A DNA stretch of 64,000 nucleotides, from positions 558,001 through 622,000 of the forward strand of contig NZ_RQHS01000019.1 of assembly GCF_004770895.1 (NCBI RefSeq). Direction: 5' to 3'. Origin of the DNA: Leptospira dzoumogneensis. Its GTDB lineage: Bacteria > Spirochaetota > Leptospiria > Leptospirales > Leptospiraceae. The position numbers and the translations under genes were made by a program. Positions within the stretch are counted from its first letter, which is position 1, and each line of letters begins with the position of its first letter. Below are positions 19,820 through 31,753 of the stretch, piece after piece. The notes beneath the pieces are model-generated. The model ran no database searches. It had not been told where the DNA came from and was given only the letters and a program-made list of their open reading frames with translations.

Positions 19820-21745
19820 TTATTGTAAGCGTTTTACGCCTATTAAAGTAATATCATCTGTCTGTTCCCTTTCTCCGGTAAAGTTTTTTATCTTTTTTAA
19901 GACGGTTTCCAAAAGAAGAGGGAGACTTTCTTTTCTAGCTTCAAAAACACATTTATGCAAACGATCCATTTCGAAAAAGTCTTCGGAAGGATCCATAGCT
20001 TCCCAAACACCATCCGTAAACATTAGGAAGAAATCCCCTGGCTCTAAGTAAAATTCTCCGCTATTCTCAAAATGATCTATGTCAGGATCTATACCCAAAA
20101 CAACTCCTCCTGTAGGGATTTCTTCCAAACGATTTTCTTTTTTACGATAAACTAGAATGTTTCCCTGGCCGCCGCCGCTGAAAACAAAACGATTCTCGTT
20201 TTGGTCCCAATGAATAATCGTCAATGACATAAAACGAGGAGATACGATATCCTTAAAATAATTTTGATATAGATAGGTATTTACCGTTACTAAAATTTCC
20301 CATGGAGTTGGATTTTTCCGAACGAGAGAATGGATCACAGTTCTAACGGTTGCCATCACGATCCCGGCAGGAACTCCTTTGCCGCTCACATCTCCGATAC
20401 AAACATAAGTTTCTTTATTAGTAGGATGTGTTATAAAATCGTAATAGTCTCCACCTACTCCGATTGCCGGTACCATAATCCCTCCGAATTCGTAATCCGG
20501 ATGATCCGGCATTTTTCTTGGGAGTAAGGATCTTTGCAGATCTCTAGCGATCTCAATTTCCTTATCCAATCTTTCTTTTTCCGCTCTCTGATGGAATAAG
20601 TGAAAGTTTTGGACCGAGATCCCTGCTTGGACGGCAAATGCGTTTAATACATCTATTTCTTCAGGACTCCAGTGTAGTTCTTCTTCTTTGGCGAGAAGTA
20701 TCCAGATCTCAGAATTGTCCGAACGTAATACCGGTAAGATCGCTAGATGTTTTTTCTTTCCGTTACTGCCTAAGGTTTTCCATTCTTTTAGATCCGAGGA
20801 ATCCATTAGGAGTGCGGATCCCGTAGATTTTTTAAGTACGTTCCATTCTCCCTTTAATTGTACATTTAATTTGATCTCCGGAGCTCTTGGACTTCCTGTT
20901 AGTATATGTCCTTCCGTAGAGATTGTTTGTCCTGCCTCGTCAATTTTTCTTTCTAACAAAACGAAAAGATTACTTTCCGAGAATTCGGTTAAGGAAAGAA
21001 GAATGACCCGGAAAATTTCAGTTCTATATTTGAATCCTAAACTACTCAGTTTTAAAGCAGCAGAGTGAAGATTTCTGAAATTCCTGGATTGTGTTTGGGA
21101 AACCTCGAAAAGAATTCTGTTCTTTAATGTGGTTGCGAACTGACTTGCGATCAATTCCAGAAAATAACGATCCTTCTCCGCTTGTATCGGATCGTCTTTT
21201 TCATAATCTACATTAATTAATCCTAATACTTCCTTTTTGAGATGGATTGGAACGGAAAGTTCCGATTCTACTTTGTTTACTCGGCCGTATTGTCTGATCT
21301 GTTTATGAGGTTGTTCGTCGAATCTATAATATATCGATTTGCAGGTCTCGATTGCCTGTCCTAGAGGTCCGTTGTCCCCTTTTTTTATCTCCATTCGAAA
21401 GGCTAACTTCTCTAATGCGGGACCTTTTTTGTTTTTACAGGATTTTACCAGGATTCGATCTAATCTAGGCTCGTATACCATAACCGAGATCCCGGGAAGA
21501 TTCAATTTTCTGAATGCTAGATTGGTAAAGTTTTGAAGAAGGTCGTCCAGATTCGGACTAGTATTAAATAGAGAAAGAAATTCTAATAATATCTCATTGG
21601 ATAATGCGTGAACTTCCGGAGGTTTGATCCTGTTCCGTTTTCTTTTTTCTAAGATCCATTCTCTTCCGCAGGTATTACAAAGAAATTTTCCATCTTTGAG
21701 TTTACCGTCCGGCAGATAAAATTCTCCGCAAAATACGCAGGACAT
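19820..21745 (-). CDS. GAF-domain PP2C/SpoIIE-type serine phosphatase with N-terminal zinc ribbon
   Basis: A 641-residue cytoplasmic protein. The N-terminus is a zinc ribbon, C3-x2-C6 and C23-x2-C26. One GAF domain is clear (about 60-200), and a second GAF-like region spans about 225-385. A coiled segment (KERLDKEIEIARDLQRSLLP) leads into the SpoIIE/PP2C phosphatase domain (about 420-640), with metal-site motifs GGDYYDF, IGDVSGKGVPAG and TDGVWEA. Such proteins typically dephosphorylate anti-sigma-factor antagonists. None is adjacent, so the target is unknown. It leads a minus-strand group with tilS and engB. Confidence 0.9.
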   Translation of the reverse strand: MSCVFCGEFYLPDGKLKDGKFLCNTCGREWILEKRKRNRIKPPEVHALSNEILLEFLSLFNTSPNLDDLLQNFTNLAFRKLNLPGISVMVYEPRLDRILVKSCKNKKGPALEKLAFRMEIKKGDNGPLGQAIETCKSIYYRFDEQPHKQIRQYGRVNKVESELSVPIHLKKEVLGLINVDYEKDDPIQAEKDRYFLELIASQFATTLKNRILFEVSQTQSRNFRNLHSAALKLSSLGFKYRTEIFRVILLSLTEFSESNLFVLLERKIDEAGQTISTEGHILTGSPRAPEIKLNVQLKGEWNVLKKSTGSALLMDSSDLKEWKTLGSNGKKKHLAILPVLRSDNSEIWILLAKEEELHWSPEEIDVLNAFAVQAGISVQNFHLFHQRAEKERLDKEIEIARDLQRSLLPRKMPDHPDYEFGGIMVPAIGVGGDYYDFITHPTNKETYVCIGDVSGKGVPAGIVMATVRTVIHSLVRKNPTPWEILVTVNTYLYQNYFKDIVSPRFMSLTIIHWDQNENRFVFSGGGQGNILVYRKKENRLEEIPTGGVVLGIDPDIDHFENSGEFYLEPGDFFLMFTDGVWEAMDPSEDFFEMDRLHKCVFEARKESLPLLLETVLKKIKNFTGEREQTDDITLIGVKRLQ

Positions 21746-22030
21746 CCGGAGAAAAATGGTAAAGAAAATGTTTACTAGAGGAAAGACGTTTTCATCTCAT
21801 TTTAAATAAAATCATCAGATGATGAGAATTCGTTCTAAATTTTGAAGTTTATCTTATTCTAAAATTCCAAAGTATATCGATCATTCGTAATATTATGTCA
21901 TTTGAAATCTTAAGCATACATCGATTCTGACGCAAATTTTGCATTCCTTGCTGTAAACAAAGCGAGTTGCTTGGATTTTAAGTTTTTTTCCTTGACCGCA
22001 AAATCATCAATCAGCACCTTTTTTAAGCAG

Positions 22031-24133
22031 ATGTCCGGTTACATAAAACCCAGCCCTCTCCGCCATATACAAGAAGTGGCAACCGCAATGAACTCGACCT
22101 TAGATCCAGATCGTTTACTGGACCTAATTTTGGAGAGATGTATCCAAATTTGTGAGGTTGGTTCCGGTTCCCTTATGCTGATCAGTAGATCGGACGAGGT
22201 TTTGGACATCGTTACCTTCAGAGGGATGAATCCTTCCGTTCGTACAAAAGTTAAGCTTAGAGTGGGAGAAGGTATTACCGGTATCGTTGCTGCTTCCGGT
22301 GAAGGGATGATCGTTAACGATGTTACCCAAAACCCACATTACATTTCTATTAAGGACGATATTCTTTCCGAGCTTGCGGTTCCGATGATTGTGGAAGACG
22401 AGGTGATCGGAGTTATCTCTCTCGACTCGAGCAGAAAGCAGGCCTTCAGCGATGAGCACCTGGAACTTGTTTCCACTCTGGCCAATATGGCGGCTCAGAT
22501 CTTTAAGAACCTCCAAACCTTCAGACAATTGGAGCAGAAGAATAAGATCCAACAAGTACTCATAGATATTTCTAGAACCGTAACTTCTACCTTGGTTCTC
22601 CAGGAAATTTTCGACGATGTGATGGATCGATTGGATAAATCTCTGAATTTGGAAAGGGGTTCCATCGTTCTATTTGATTCCGAGAAAAATATACTGAAAC
22701 TCAGTGCGGCTTCCGGACTTACCGCGGAAGAAATGGAGAAGGGAGTATATCTTCCAGGAGAAGGAGTCACTGGAAAAGTTTACGAATCCGGAGAAGCAGT
22801 CATTGTTGAATCGATCGTAAGCGATGAAAATTTCCTGAATAGGCTCAATAACGCCAGCCATTTTAAAAACAATCCTGAGAACGTTAGTTTCCTTGCTGCG
22901 CCTATTAAGTCGGACACGGATGTATTGGGTGTAGTCAGCGTATTCTTCGTTCATAAAAAATACGTAGATCTAAAAACGTATTTGGACTTCCTCCAGGTTG
23001 TTGCCTCCGTAATTTACCAAGCGATCCGCATCCAAAAACTGATCGATGAAGAAAAACGAGAGATTTCCAGAGAGAACATCTTACTAAAACGAGAACTTAA
23101 GAATAAGTATAAGTTCGGTTCCTTGATCGGAAAGTCCAAGTCTATGGAAAAACTTTTCGAGATGATCCAGCTTGTTTCCGATTCTCGCGCTTCGATCCTG
23201 ATCACAGGTGAATCCGGGACCGGAAAAGAGATGATCGCATCTGCGATCCATTACAACTCTTCCAGAGGTGATAAACCTTTTATCAAGATCAACTGTGCCG
23301 CTATTCCTGAAAATCTTTTAGAGTCCGAATTATTCGGTCATAAAAAAGGATCGTTTACCGGTGCAGTCGCAGATAAAAAAGGAAAGTTCGAGATGGCCGA
23401 TACAGGTACCATCTTCTTGGATGAGATCGGAGAGATGGATCTCAATCTTCAGTCCAAACTTTTGAGAGTTCTTCAAGAAAAGGAAATAGAAGCGGTAGGT
23501 TCCGTTAAACCTAAAAAGATCGATGTACGGATCATAGCTGCGACTAACGCGGATCTAGAAGATCTGATCTCTCAAAAACTATTCAGAGCGGATCTATATT
23601 ATCGTTTGAATGTGGTCAATATGCTGACCCCTCCACTTCGCGAAAGACCGGAAGATATTCCTCTTTTGATCAATCACTTTATCAGCAAGTACACTTCCGA
23701 GAATATTAAGAAGATCAAAGGGATCACTAGAGAAGCTCATAAACTTCTGATGAGTTATAGCTGGCCGGGTAACGTTCGTGAATTAGAGAACGTGATCGAA
23801 AGAGCAGTTGTACTTTCTCAATCCGAAATGTTGGATATACAAGACTTCTCGGAGATCAGCGGACGTATCCTTTACGGTGATGAGGGAGAAGATGTGGAAG
23901 TCGGCGTAGATCCGGAAGCTTCTTCCGAAGTTGCAAGTTCCAAGTTCTCCCCTGCTCATTTGGATGCGTTGGACGGAAGAGCTATGGAAGTTGTGGTTGG
24001 CGAAGTTGAAGCAAGACTGATCAAGTATGCAATGAAAAAATTCAAATACACCAAGACCAGAGTTGCCAAGTTCTTGGGCATCAACAGAAATACCTTAGAT
24101 AAGAAGATCAAAGATCTTAAGATAGATTATTAA
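22031..24133 (+). CDS. Sigma-54-dependent activator with two GAF domains
   Basis: About 700 residues. Two GAF domains (roughly 20-165 and 185-335) precede a AAA+ sigma-54 interaction domain and a Fis-type helix-turn-helix ([19 protein letters not shown]). Walker A is GESGTGKE near residue 393 and Walker B is FLDEIGEM. The sigma-54 contact loop reads GSFTGA (residues 440-445) in place of the usual GAFTGA. With GAF sensors and no receiver domain, it likely responds to a small ligand. An in-frame TTG at 21971 would add 20 residues; neither start has a strong ribosome-binding site. The 285-base upstream interval separates it from the divergent SpoIIE gene. It ends overlapping the convergent SET gene by 4 bases. 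Confidence 0.92.
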   Translation: MSGYIKPSPLRHIQEVATAMNSTLDPDRLLDLILERCIQICEVGSGSLMLISRSDEVLDIVTFRGMNPSVRTKVKLRVGEGITGIVAASGEGMIVNDVTQNPHYISIKDDILSELAVPMIVEDEVIGVISLDSSRKQAFSDEHLELVSTLANMAAQIFKNLQTFRQLEQKNKIQQVLIDISRTVTSTLVLQEIFDDVMDRLDKSLNLERGSIVLFDSEKNILKLSAASGLTAEEMEKGVYLPGEGVTGKVYESGEAVIVESIVSDENFLNRLNNASHFKNNPENVSFLAAPIKSDTDVLGVVSVFFVHKKYVDLKTYLDFLQVVASVIYQAIRIQKLIDEEKREISRENILLKRELKNKYKFGSLIGKSKSMEKLFEMIQLVSDSRASILITGESGTGKEMIASAIHYNSSRGDKPFIKINCAAIPENLLESELFGHKKGSFTGAVADKKGKFEMADTGTIFLDEIGEMDLNLQSKLLRVLQEKEIEAVGSVKPKKIDVRIIAATNADLEDLISQKLFRADLYYRLNVVNMLTPPLRERPEDIPLLINHFISKYTSENIKKIKGITREAHKLLMSYSWPGNVRELENVIERAVVLSQSEMLDIQDFSEISGRILYGDEGEDVEVGVDPEASSEVASSKFSPAHLDALDGRAMEVVVGEVEARLIKYAMKKFKYTKTRVAKFLGINRNTLDKKIKDLKIDY

Positions 24134-24528
24134 GAAGGAAGTTTTTCCTTCCAGTTCTGATCGAATTGTTTATAGTTACAGGTCAATTCTTCGTCCTTTA
24201 GGATCTTGCGGACAGCTCTGTCCCTTCCTAAAGGATTACTTTCTCCCTGGACTCCACTTTTATCTTCCAAGGTGTTTGCTTGATCGCTATGGTTCATAAA
24301 GCGGGAATTATCCACGCAGAAGTACCATTGCCCTTCGAATAGATAGGAATAAATATAGATCAGATTTTGAAGTCTTTCCGGAAGAGCTTGGACTTCTTCT
24401 TCTGTCAGGGTCCAAACGGTTTTAGGATGGAACTCCCACACGAGTTCGCCTTCTTCTATATCTCTACCTGCAAAAACTCCAAGGCCCCCAATTGGAGACT
24501 CGGAAACATAAGTTGGTACTTTTAGCAT
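24130..24528 (-). CDS. Bacterial SET-domain protein (putative lysine methyltransferase)
   Basis: About 132 residues, a minimal SET domain. Motifs visible are [20 protein letters not shown] at the start, [10 protein letters not shown] (the RFxNHSxxPN cofactor and knot motif) in the middle, and ELTCNYKQF with the conserved tyrosine near the end. The family transfers methyl groups from S-adenosylmethionine to protein lysines; bacterial substrates are mostly unknown. The post-SET cysteines of eukaryotic enzymes are absent. The ATG at 24528 is preferred because it begins 4 bases after the ABC exporter stop; a longer frame to 24600 would overlap that gene by 68 bases. It is likely co-transcribed with the exporter. 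Confidence 0.85.
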   Translation of the reverse strand: MLKVPTYVSESPIGGLGVFAGRDIEEGELVWEFHPKTVWTLTEEEVQALPERLQNLIYIYSYLFEGQWYFCVDNSRFMNHSDQANTLEDKSGVQGESNPLGRDRAVRKILKDEELTCNYKQFDQNWKEKLPS

Positions 24529-24532
24529 ATTT

Positions 24533-26407
24533 CTATAATCCGATAGCGGCAGCGGAAAGTGAATCATTTTCCGGAGAAGGATAAGGTTCCAGACTTCCAT
24601 TTTTCAAGACAACTACTTGGTCTGCAGCATGCAAACCGGTCAGTCTATGGGTTACGGAAACGATCGTTCTTCCTTCTCTCAATTTTTGGAGAGTTTTTAA
24701 GATCCTTGCTTCTGTGATCGGATCCAATGCGGAAGTCGCCTCATCCAAGAGAAGGATTTGAGGATTTCTCACTAATGCTCTCGCAAGTGCGATCCTTTGT
24801 TTTTCTCCGCCTGAAAGTTTAGAACCCTTGTCTCCTGCAATCGTTTCGTATCCATCAGGAAGTGCAGAAATGAATTCATGGATCTCTGCAAGTTTTGCAG
24901 CTTCGATCGCTTCTTCAGGAGTTGCGTCAGGACGTCCCATACGAATGTTTTCCAGAATGCTAGTATGGAATAAGAAAGTATCTTGGAATACGATCCCGAT
25001 CATGGAATGAAGCGCATCCAAACGGATTTTCTCCATTGCGACTCCGTCCAAGGTAACTTTTCCTTGGTTCGGTTCCATCATTCCTAGGATAAACTTAAGA
25101 ATGGTACTTTTTCCGGAACCGCTTGGTCCAAGGATCACAGTATAAGTTCCTTTTTTGATCTCCAGGTTTACACCGCTTAGGTTTTTAGTTCTACCTTTAT
25201 AACGGAAATGTAAATCTTCCAGTTTGATGGAATTTTGCAATTCAGAAGGCGCAAACGGACGTTCTCCTTCCGATTCAAAGGTTGGAGTTCTTAAGATCTC
25301 TAATATTCTTCTAGCGGAACCGCTTGCTTGGTTCATTGTAGGAAAATACTGGGACACATAAAGTAGAGAATAAGACAAATTCAAGAATGGAGGAAGAAAA
25401 GCCGCCAAAGCTCCCACGCTCACCATTCCATGGAATGCAAACCATGCACCCGAGATCAAAAGTACCGCTTGTAAAAGTAAAATCCCACCGGAAGCAGAAC
25501 GTTCCAAATAAGAATTCGTTAATCCTAATCTTAAGGAAACATGAAATAGTTTTTCACAGTTGCCCTTAAATTTGTCCCAAAAAGCTCCGTCCAAGTCATA
25601 AACACGGATCAGGTTCTGAGCGGAGATAGATTCTTCAACGGCGGTGAGGACCTTGGCTTCTTCTATCTTTCTTTCGTAGCTTGCTGCTGTAGATCTAGTG
25701 GAGAAGAATACAGGTCCTAAAAAAGTGATCGGCCAGATCAAGGTCGCAATTGCGCCTAACTTCCAATCCAAAGCGAATAATAATGCAGTTCCAAAAATTG
25801 CTTCTAATAATGGAGAGATTCCCCAAGGGATCAATGCAAGTACTGCGTTCTCTAATGCGGACAAGTCTGTGGAGAATCTTGAGAGAACATCTCCCAAACG
25901 AGTATTTGCATAAAAGTCCAGATTTACTCTTTGTAAATGAATGAATAACTCTTCTCTCATGTCTCTTATGGCACGAGCGGAGACCCAATTGTATAAATAA
26001 TCCCTGACTGTTCCTGCGGCGGTGATTAAGATCGTACCTCCGATCAAAAGTGCACCGGTGATATAAAGAACCGTTTCATTCTTTCCGATCAAAGCTTCGT
26101 CGATCAAAAACTTAAAAGAGAAAGGAATCGCGGAATAAACGATGATTTCGGTAAAAAGAAGGCCTAAAACGATTCCCAAGCGTACTTTATAATTTTTAAA
26201 ATATCTTCCTAATCCTAGAAGAACTAGAAAAGGAGATTCGGAAGAAGGTTCATTTCCCCCAAAACTTGGTCCTAAAGAAGAAGAATAAGAGCCTCTAGCG
26301 GCCTGACTTCCTGGAGGAACCTTAGGTCCGGCAGCTTTTGAGTTAGAGTACGTCGCTTGTGTTTTTCCGAATTTGAATCCTTCGGTAAATTTCTGTTTAT
26401 TTGTCAT
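24533..26407 (-). CDS. ABC exporter, fused permease and ATPase
   Basis: A 624-residue half-transporter that should work as a dimer. An unusual N-terminal extension of about 65 residues, rich in Ser, Gly and Pro, precedes the six-helix exporter domain (about 75-360). The nucleotide-binding domain follows (about 385-605), with Walker [10 protein letters not shown], signature LSGGEKQR, Walker B ILLLDEA and the H-loop in SVTHRL. This is the MsbA/lipid-or-drug exporter type; the cargo cannot be named. It is followed 4 bases later by the SET gene. Confidence 0.92.
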   Translation of the reverse strand: MTNKQKFTEGFKFGKTQATYSNSKAAGPKVPPGSQAARGSYSSSLGPSFGGNEPSSESPFLVLLGLGRYFKNYKVRLGIVLGLLFTEIIVYSAIPFSFKFLIDEALIGKNETVLYITGALLIGGTILITAAGTVRDYLYNWVSARAIRDMREELFIHLQRVNLDFYANTRLGDVLSRFSTDLSALENAVLALIPWGISPLLEAIFGTALLFALDWKLGAIATLIWPITFLGPVFFSTRSTAASYERKIEEAKVLTAVEESISAQNLIRVYDLDGAFWDKFKGNCEKLFHVSLRLGLTNSYLERSASGGILLLQAVLLISGAWFAFHGMVSVGALAAFLPPFLNLSYSLLYVSQYFPTMNQASGSARRILEILRTPTFESEGERPFAPSELQNSIKLEDLHFRYKGRTKNLSGVNLEIKKGTYTVILGPSGSGKSTILKFILGMMEPNQGKVTLDGVAMEKIRLDALHSMIGIVFQDTFLFHTSILENIRMGRPDATPEEAIEAAKLAEIHEFISALPDGYETIAGDKGSKLSGGEKQRIALARALVRNPQILLLDEATSALDPITEARILKTLQKLREGRTIVSVTHRLTGLHAADQVVVLKNGSLEPYPSPENDSLSAAAIGL

Positions 26408-26674
26408 ATATGTATCCCCAGGGGGAAGAAGGGCGTATCGGTTTAGTAAAAAAATTTCTCCGATTTCCCCAGTGTATTCGGGAGGCCTTTCGGCGTATAT
26501 CCTGTAGCAGCGGATTTTCTTAGAACTTCTGTCTCATTGATGAAAAATTTTAGGAGACAGAATATTTAAAAAGGAGCTACTACTCATTTAGACTTCGAAA
26601 ACATTCCTCAAAAACTAGGGTTTTTGAGTGTTATTTTTCAAGGAATATGCAGGCTTTGTAGGAAAGCGGAAACC

Positions 26675-27286
26675 ATGATAGAATTTAACTACAAAGAAGA
26701 ATATGGAGTCTATAGGGTTACTCTTAAGACTTCTGAAACTGCCCCTGGAACACTTCATAAAATGGTGAAGGCAATGTTCTTTATGGGATTCGAGATCCTT
26801 TCCGGAGATATTCGTACGATCAAAGACGGCGACTCCATGATCAGCTACGACGAGTTTCTTCTTAAATCCCCTGAAACAGATTCTAAAATTAAGGCATCCA
26901 AACTAGGAGTCTTAATGTCTTCCGTCTTTTCCGATGATAATGCTCTGGAAGAGATGATCCAAACCTCAAGTGAAATAGATATTCGAAATACATTTTATCT
27001 AGGACAAGATTCTCAATTGGAGTTTGAAGACTTACCCGGTAATTCTGCTACGAAGTTCTACTTAGAAGCTCCGGATAGAAAAGGATTATTATACTTTGTA
27101 ACCGGAGTTTTAAAGGATCTGGGGATCAATATTCTCTCCGGCGAAGTTAGAACTGACGGTAAGTCCTTAAAAGCCCAGGATACATTCATACTAACCGACT
27201 CTCGTACAGGACTCGGGTTTGCCGGCAGCTCCACAGAAGAACGGATCCGTAGATATATTCTGCAAAGCAGCCTAAATCAAGTTTGA
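26675..27286 (+). CDS. Tandem ACT-like domain protein
   Basis: About 203 residues. Two related halves each contain an ACT-type beta-alpha-beta pattern: [27 protein letters not shown]... IRT near the start and [25 protein letters not shown]... VRT in the second half. Both carry the [10 protein letters not shown] / [10 protein letters not shown] strand. This resembles the paired ACT domains at the C-terminus of GlnD, which sense glutamine, but here they stand alone. The ATG at 26675, preceded by GGAAAG, is preferred over an in-frame TTG at 26624. The product probably binds a small metabolite. The gene runs towards the HD-GYP-like pair, 120 bases away. Confidence 0.75.
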   Translation: MIEFNYKEEYGVYRVTLKTSETAPGTLHKMVKAMFFMGFEILSGDIRTIKDGDSMISYDEFLLKSPETDSKIKASKLGVLMSSVFSDDNALEEMIQTSSEIDIRNTFYLGQDSQLEFEDLPGNSATKFYLEAPDRKGLLYFVTGVLKDLGINILSGEVRTDGKSLKAQDTFILTDSRTGLGFAGSSTEERIRRYILQSSLNQV

Positions 27287-27409
27287 TCGGGCAAATTTGA
27301 AACGTCCAAACTATTAAACCCATAAAGAAATGTATTATGGTATCGGAATGATTCGATTCATCGGATCAATTTGCCGATAGTATACTGCAGGAGTTCCTTC
27401 CACCTGACG

Positions 27410-28903
27410 ATGGACGCAGCCAGAGATTTACAAAAATTCGATTTTACGGAAGAAGTGATCCAACACTTTCGAGAAAATAGAATTATACCTGTCGATTTTT
27501 ATAATAAACACGGGCAGATCCTAATTCATAAAAAAGATATGGCCACCGGAGACGATATCAGTCGTCTTCAAAAATTCGAAAAACAAGGGATCTATTTTTT
27601 AACTGCTGAGATCGCTAAGATCCATCCAGGCTCCGGTAAAAAAAGTTCTTTAGATCCTTCTTTCGATAAACTGATTAATCCTACTCTTACTTTGGATATG
27701 TCCAGAGGAGCGACCGATCTATTATCCGATATCAAAAAGTTTCCCTTAAATGGAGAGCATGTTAAAGAGATCAATAAATCCATTAACGCGGTCTTAGATG
27801 ATTTTAAATCCTCTCCGAATATGGAGACTGGACTAGTCAATATTATAGAAGTTATGAAGAATGCCGGAATGCCCGTGGACTCGGAAGTTCTTACTAAAAG
27901 AACTGTGATCGCAATGGCATTGAAGGTAAGGGCCGCAAAAGTTTTTACCAAAGTAGATATGGAGCAGAAGAAGACAGAGCAGATGAATCTGATGATGGCT
28001 TCTTATCTTGCGGATATCGGCTATACTCAGATGAAGATACCGACTCACGCGAATCTAAAACCGGAAGAGTTGGAATATATCAAGAACCATCCGATCATCA
28101 GCTACTTGATGATCGCTAATCTTCCTGAGATCGAAGATCCGGTCAAATCGGTGGTCCTGAATCATCATAGACCTCACCGCGGAGAAGGGATGAATAATAA
28201 TTATCCCCAAACCAAACCTTTGGTACAAAAGCTCCAAGGTTATAGAGAAAAATACAAAGACGATTTTCGCAAAAATCTTTTAGCTAGCGATATCCAAAGA
28301 CAAGTAAAGTCTATTCTTACTAACGCGATCTCTTACGAAGATATCGGGATACTATCCATTGCGGGAGAGTTTGCTTCTTTAACGACTCCTCAGCCTTGGA
28401 GAGAACCGATGGACGGTCTCAAGGCCATGAAACTAATCTTGAATAATAGTTTCTTTGCTTATAACGAAAAAACACTCAAAGACTTCTTCGATCATGTGGG
28501 TCTATCCTTATGCGATAACCAGCCGTTCGTGAAAATCGGAGATTATGTTATTGTAGCTTCTCAAGATTCAAATCGTAAGGTATTCTTCGAGATCTGCATT
28601 ATCAAAGAATCCCATAAAAATTCCATCCGACCGATGTTAGAAAGGATCGGAACCATCCGACCGAAGTTTGCAAATAACGGTAAAGTCAGGATCTCAGGCT
28701 TCGAAATGGGGAGCTTGACCGTGGATAGAAGAAGGGCGATATTCAATTTGGAACGTAATGCCGACCCTAGAAGGATCATCTATCTAGTGGATCCTGAAAT
28801 AGATCCTGAGTTTTTTGACTCATTGGATCGTAAAGTTAGGGAAACATATCCCTCTAGGACTTCTTCTGATTCGGATTCCGCCTCTAAAGCGCCTGTTTCT
28901 TAA
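27410..28903 (+). CDS. Degenerate HD-GYP-like protein, first of two tandem paralogues
   Basis: About 497 residues, soluble. An N-terminal domain contains [14 protein letters not shown]. The middle has an HD-GYP layout with altered catalytic residues: LADIGY replaces [17 protein letters not shown] matches the helix after it, [16 protein letters not shown] stands for HHExxDGxGYP, and AGEFASL replaces the usual ADVFDAL. The first HD histidine and the late aspartates are therefore missing. A C-terminal domain of about 130 residues is beta-rich. It is probably not an active cyclic-di-GMP phosphodiesterase, but may bind a nucleotide or protein. The start is uncertain: a TTG at 27371 is in frame. 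The neighbour 145 bases downstream is a clear paralogue. Confidence 0.8.
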   Translation: MDAARDLQKFDFTEEVIQHFRENRIIPVDFYNKHGQILIHKKDMATGDDISRLQKFEKQGIYFLTAEIAKIHPGSGKKSSLDPSFDKLINPTLTLDMSRGATDLLSDIKKFPLNGEHVKEINKSINAVLDDFKSSPNMETGLVNIIEVMKNAGMPVDSEVLTKRTVIAMALKVRAAKVFTKVDMEQKKTEQMNLMMASYLADIGYTQMKIPTHANLKPEELEYIKNHPIISYLMIANLPEIEDPVKSVVLNHHRPHRGEGMNNNYPQTKPLVQKLQGYREKYKDDFRKNLLASDIQRQVKSILTNAISYEDIGILSIAGEFASLTTPQPWREPMDGLKAMKLILNNSFFAYNEKTLKDFFDHVGLSLCDNQPFVKIGDYVIVASQDSNRKVFFEICIIKESHKNSIRPMLERIGTIRPKFANNGKVRISGFEMGSLTVDRRRAIFNLERNADPRRIIYLVDPEIDPEFFDSLDRKVRETYPSRTSSDSDSASKAPVS

Positions 28904-29047
28904 GCGATTGACACAATTTCGGAAATTTATTCTTGCCTACTAGCAAGGTTAAATCATTTCTTTGTTACTAAACATATATCTTACTTAAACGTTATATACT
29001 TTGGGCATATATTTTCGGCCCTCTGATAATGCGTATGGATTTTTATT

Positions 29048-30535
29048 ATGACTCAATTCCAAAGCGGCCCAATCGATCCTCTCAGGCTTGAAAGATTTGA
29101 GTTCAATGCGGAAGTAATCAGGCAGTTTAAGGAAAGCCAATCCATCCCGGTCGATTTTTACAATAAGAACGGACAGATCTTAATCCACCGCAAAGACAGC
29201 GCTAGCGAAGCGGATATTAATAAGCTGCAAAAGTTCGAACTACAAGGGATTTATTACCTTCTATCCGAAAGACATAAAGTCGGGATCCAAGTAGAGCAGC
29301 CGGACTCGGTAAACGGCAAAAAAGTCTCTTATATCAAATTAGTGAATCCTGATCTTACCTTGCAGATGGCAAGACAGGCTTCCGATCTTCTCAAAGACCT
29401 GAGAGATTATCCTTTAAACGGAAATCATGTGAAAAATGTTGCGAAGGCGATCGACGGGATCTTAGATGATTTTGCGAACAGCCAAGACGTTGAATTAGGT
29501 TTAGTCAACGTAATCGAAGTAATGAAATCCGCGGGAGTCGAAACAGATTCCGAAGTACTTACCAAAAGAACCGTCATCTCTATGGCGATGAAACTTCGGA
29601 GTTTAAAAGCGATCTCCATCAAGGACAGTGAAAATTCTAAAGCCCAACAATTGAATCTAATGATGGCAGCTTATATGGTGGATATAGGCAAGGTCAGAAT
29701 GAAATTCCCTGTGCATGGGAACTTAAGTACCGAAGAATTCGAATACGTAAAAAATCATCCGATCATTAGTTACTTGATGATAGGGAATATGGCTTCAATA
29801 CAAAGCCCAGTAAAAACCGCGGTATTAAATAGTCATAGGCCGTATAGGGGAGAAGGATTAAACAATAACTATCCTTCTACGACATTCCTGGTAAAAAAAC
29901 TGGGAGAATATTACGAAAAATATAAAAACGACCCTTCTAGAAGTGTACTTGTAGAAGATATGCAAAGACAATTGTATATTCTTCAAAATAATTCTTATAG
30001 TGAAGATGATCCTGCTATTATTTCCATCGCGGGAGAATTTGCATCTCTCAGCAGCCAGCAACATTGGAGATCGGCATATTCTCCTATTACCGCCATGAAG
30101 CTGATCTTGAATAACAGCTTTTTTTCATATAATGAAAGAGTGGTTAAGGAATTTTTCGATTTTATGGCTCTGAGTTTATGCGAGAACAAAAGTGTTCTGA
30201 ATGAGGGAGACTATGTGATCGTGGTTTCCACGGATTCACAGCATAAGATCCACTTCGAGACCTGTGTGATCAAAGAGATTAATAAAAATCAAACCCGCCC
30301 TCTTCTAGAAAGGGTTGGAACGATCAGACCTGTTTTCTCCAATAAAGGAAAACTTAAGATCGTAGGTTACGATCGTAAAACTTTCCGTCCTGATATTAGA
30401 AAGGCTGTCTTCAATCTAGCCAACGCAGTGGACCCAAGAAGGGTGATTTATTCTATCGATCCGGAATTAGATCCACCTTTGTTCGATCTGATCGATAAAA
30501 GTTACCGCAAAACAGCTCCGAAATCTGTCGCGTAA
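29048..30535 (+). CDS. Degenerate HD-GYP-like protein, second of two tandem paralogues
   Basis: A 495-residue protein colinear with its upstream neighbour over its whole length. Shared landmarks are [14 protein letters not shown], the helix [12 protein letters not shown] (HD reduced to VD), [12 protein letters not shown], a [15 protein letters not shown] segment, and IAGEFASLS. It differs from the first copy in having SH where the first has HH, so it has lost one more metal ligand, while it retains DIGK. This pattern indicates duplication followed by separate drift. Both copies keep the glycine-rich RGEG turn, suggesting retained binding function. The role is unknown; I infer a signalling or scaffold role. 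Confidence 0.8.
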   Translation: MTQFQSGPIDPLRLERFEFNAEVIRQFKESQSIPVDFYNKNGQILIHRKDSASEADINKLQKFELQGIYYLLSERHKVGIQVEQPDSVNGKKVSYIKLVNPDLTLQMARQASDLLKDLRDYPLNGNHVKNVAKAIDGILDDFANSQDVELGLVNVIEVMKSAGVETDSEVLTKRTVISMAMKLRSLKAISIKDSENSKAQQLNLMMAAYMVDIGKVRMKFPVHGNLSTEEFEYVKNHPIISYLMIGNMASIQSPVKTAVLNSHRPYRGEGLNNNYPSTTFLVKKLGEYYEKYKNDPSRSVLVEDMQRQLYILQNNSYSEDDPAIISIAGEFASLSSQQHWRSAYSPITAMKLILNNSFFSYNERVVKEFFDFMALSLCENKSVLNEGDYVIVVSTDSQHKIHFETCVIKEINKNQTRPLLERVGTIRPVFSNKGKLKIVGYDRKTFRPDIRKAVFNLANAVDPRRVIYSIDPELDPPLFDLIDKSYRKTAPKSVA

Positions 30536-30607
30536 ACAGTCTTCTTTTCCTTCTCACTTCGGAATCCTACTTTCTTCCGTTGGTGGTCTCCTGTTTTCTG
30601 GTACTGT

Positions 30608-31753
30608 ATGCCTTCCAGTTGGGGTAAAATATTCAAAGTCAGTACGTTCGGTGAATCTCATGGCGAAGCCGTGGGAGTTGTTGTTGAAGGAGTTCCTGCA
30701 GGAATTCCGATCCGATTGGATGAGATCCAAAAGGATCTAAACAGAAGAAGACCCGGACAAAGTAAACTCACCACTCCTAGGGACGAATCGGATACCGTTC
30801 GAGTTCTTTCCGGGGTATTTGAAGGAAAAACGATCGGAAGTCCGATCGCATTGATCGTAAACAATCAGAACACGATCTCCAAAGATTACGAAAATCTAAG
30901 GGAAACTTTCCGTCCTTCTCACGCAGATTATACTTATCAAACCAAGTACGGATTCCGTGCTCACGTAGGAGGAGGAAGATCCTCCGTGCGTGAAACAATC
31001 GCAAGAGTGGCCGCAGGTGCGATTGCCAGAATGATCCTAGAAGATGATTTGGGAGTCAAAACGGTCGCTTGGGTGGACACGATCGGCACCATCTCTTCTG
31101 AAATTGCAGAAAACAAATATCCTCAAACCAGAGAAGAAGTGGATGTAAACGAGGTTCGTTGTCCTGATATTCAGGCCGCGGACAAAATGCGTTCTCTTAT
31201 TCTTCAAATGAAAGAAGCTGGAGACAGCGTTGGTGGAATTATCCGCTCTGCTTCTTATAATCTTCCTCCAGGTCTTGGAGATCCGGTGTATGATAAGCTG
31301 GATGGGGACATAGCAAAGGCAATTCTATCCATTCCAGCCTGCAAAGGTTTCGAAGTAGGTTCCGGATTTTCTGGAACTCTTCTAACCGGAAGCACTCATA
31401 ACGACGAGTTTTATGTGGAAGAAGGAAGTGGAAGAGTCCGTACTCGCACAAATAATTCCGGAGGACTCCAAGGTGGGATCTCCAACGGAGAAACTTTGGT
31501 GGTTCGAGCTGCGTTTAAACCTACTTCTACCATTTTCAAAAAACAAAATACTGTAAATATCGACGGAAAAGAAACTACATTGGAAGCGAAAGGCAGGCAT
31601 GATCCATGCGTTTTACCTAGAGCAGTTCCGATTGTAGAAGCAGCGATAAACCTAGTTCTAGTAGACGCATATCTGTACCAAAGGGCGATGAATCCTCAGT
31701 GGTTCCAGAAATGGGCCAAAGTTCCGGATTATTACAGAGATTTAAAACTCTAA
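30608..31753 (+). CDS. aroC: Chorismate synthase
   Basis: AroC makes chorismate from 5-enolpyruvylshikimate 3-phosphate, the last common step to the aromatic amino acids, and needs reduced FMN. The 381-residue length is normal. Characteristic segments are the N-terminal [19 protein letters not shown], the central [10 protein letters not shown] region, [11 protein letters not shown] and the C-terminal [16 protein letters not shown]. It follows the HD-GYP-like gene by 72 bases and precedes nuoG by 144; neither neighbour is part of the shikimate pathway. Confidence 0.97.
   Translation: MPSSWGKIFKVSTFGESHGEAVGVVVEGVPAGIPIRLDEIQKDLNRRRPGQSKLTTPRDESDTVRVLSGVFEGKTIGSPIALIVNNQNTISKDYENLRETFRPSHADYTYQTKYGFRAHVGGGRSSVRETIARVAAGAIARMILEDDLGVKTVAWVDTIGTISSEIAENKYPQTREEVDVNEVRCPDIQAADKMRSLILQMKEAGDSVGGIIRSASYNLPPGLGDPVYDKLDGDIAKAILSIPACKGFEVGSGFSGTLLTGSTHNDEFYVEEGSGRVRTRTNNSGGLQGGISNGETLVVRAAFKPTSTIFKKQNTVNIDGKETTLEAKGRHDPCVLPRAVPIVEAAINLVLVDAYLYQRAMNPQWFQKWAKVPDYYRDLKL

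Noticed and set aside
22124..22555. 143-codon frame antisense to the sigma-54 activator
   Set aside because: It mirrors the codon pattern of the real gene, with no ribosome-binding site.
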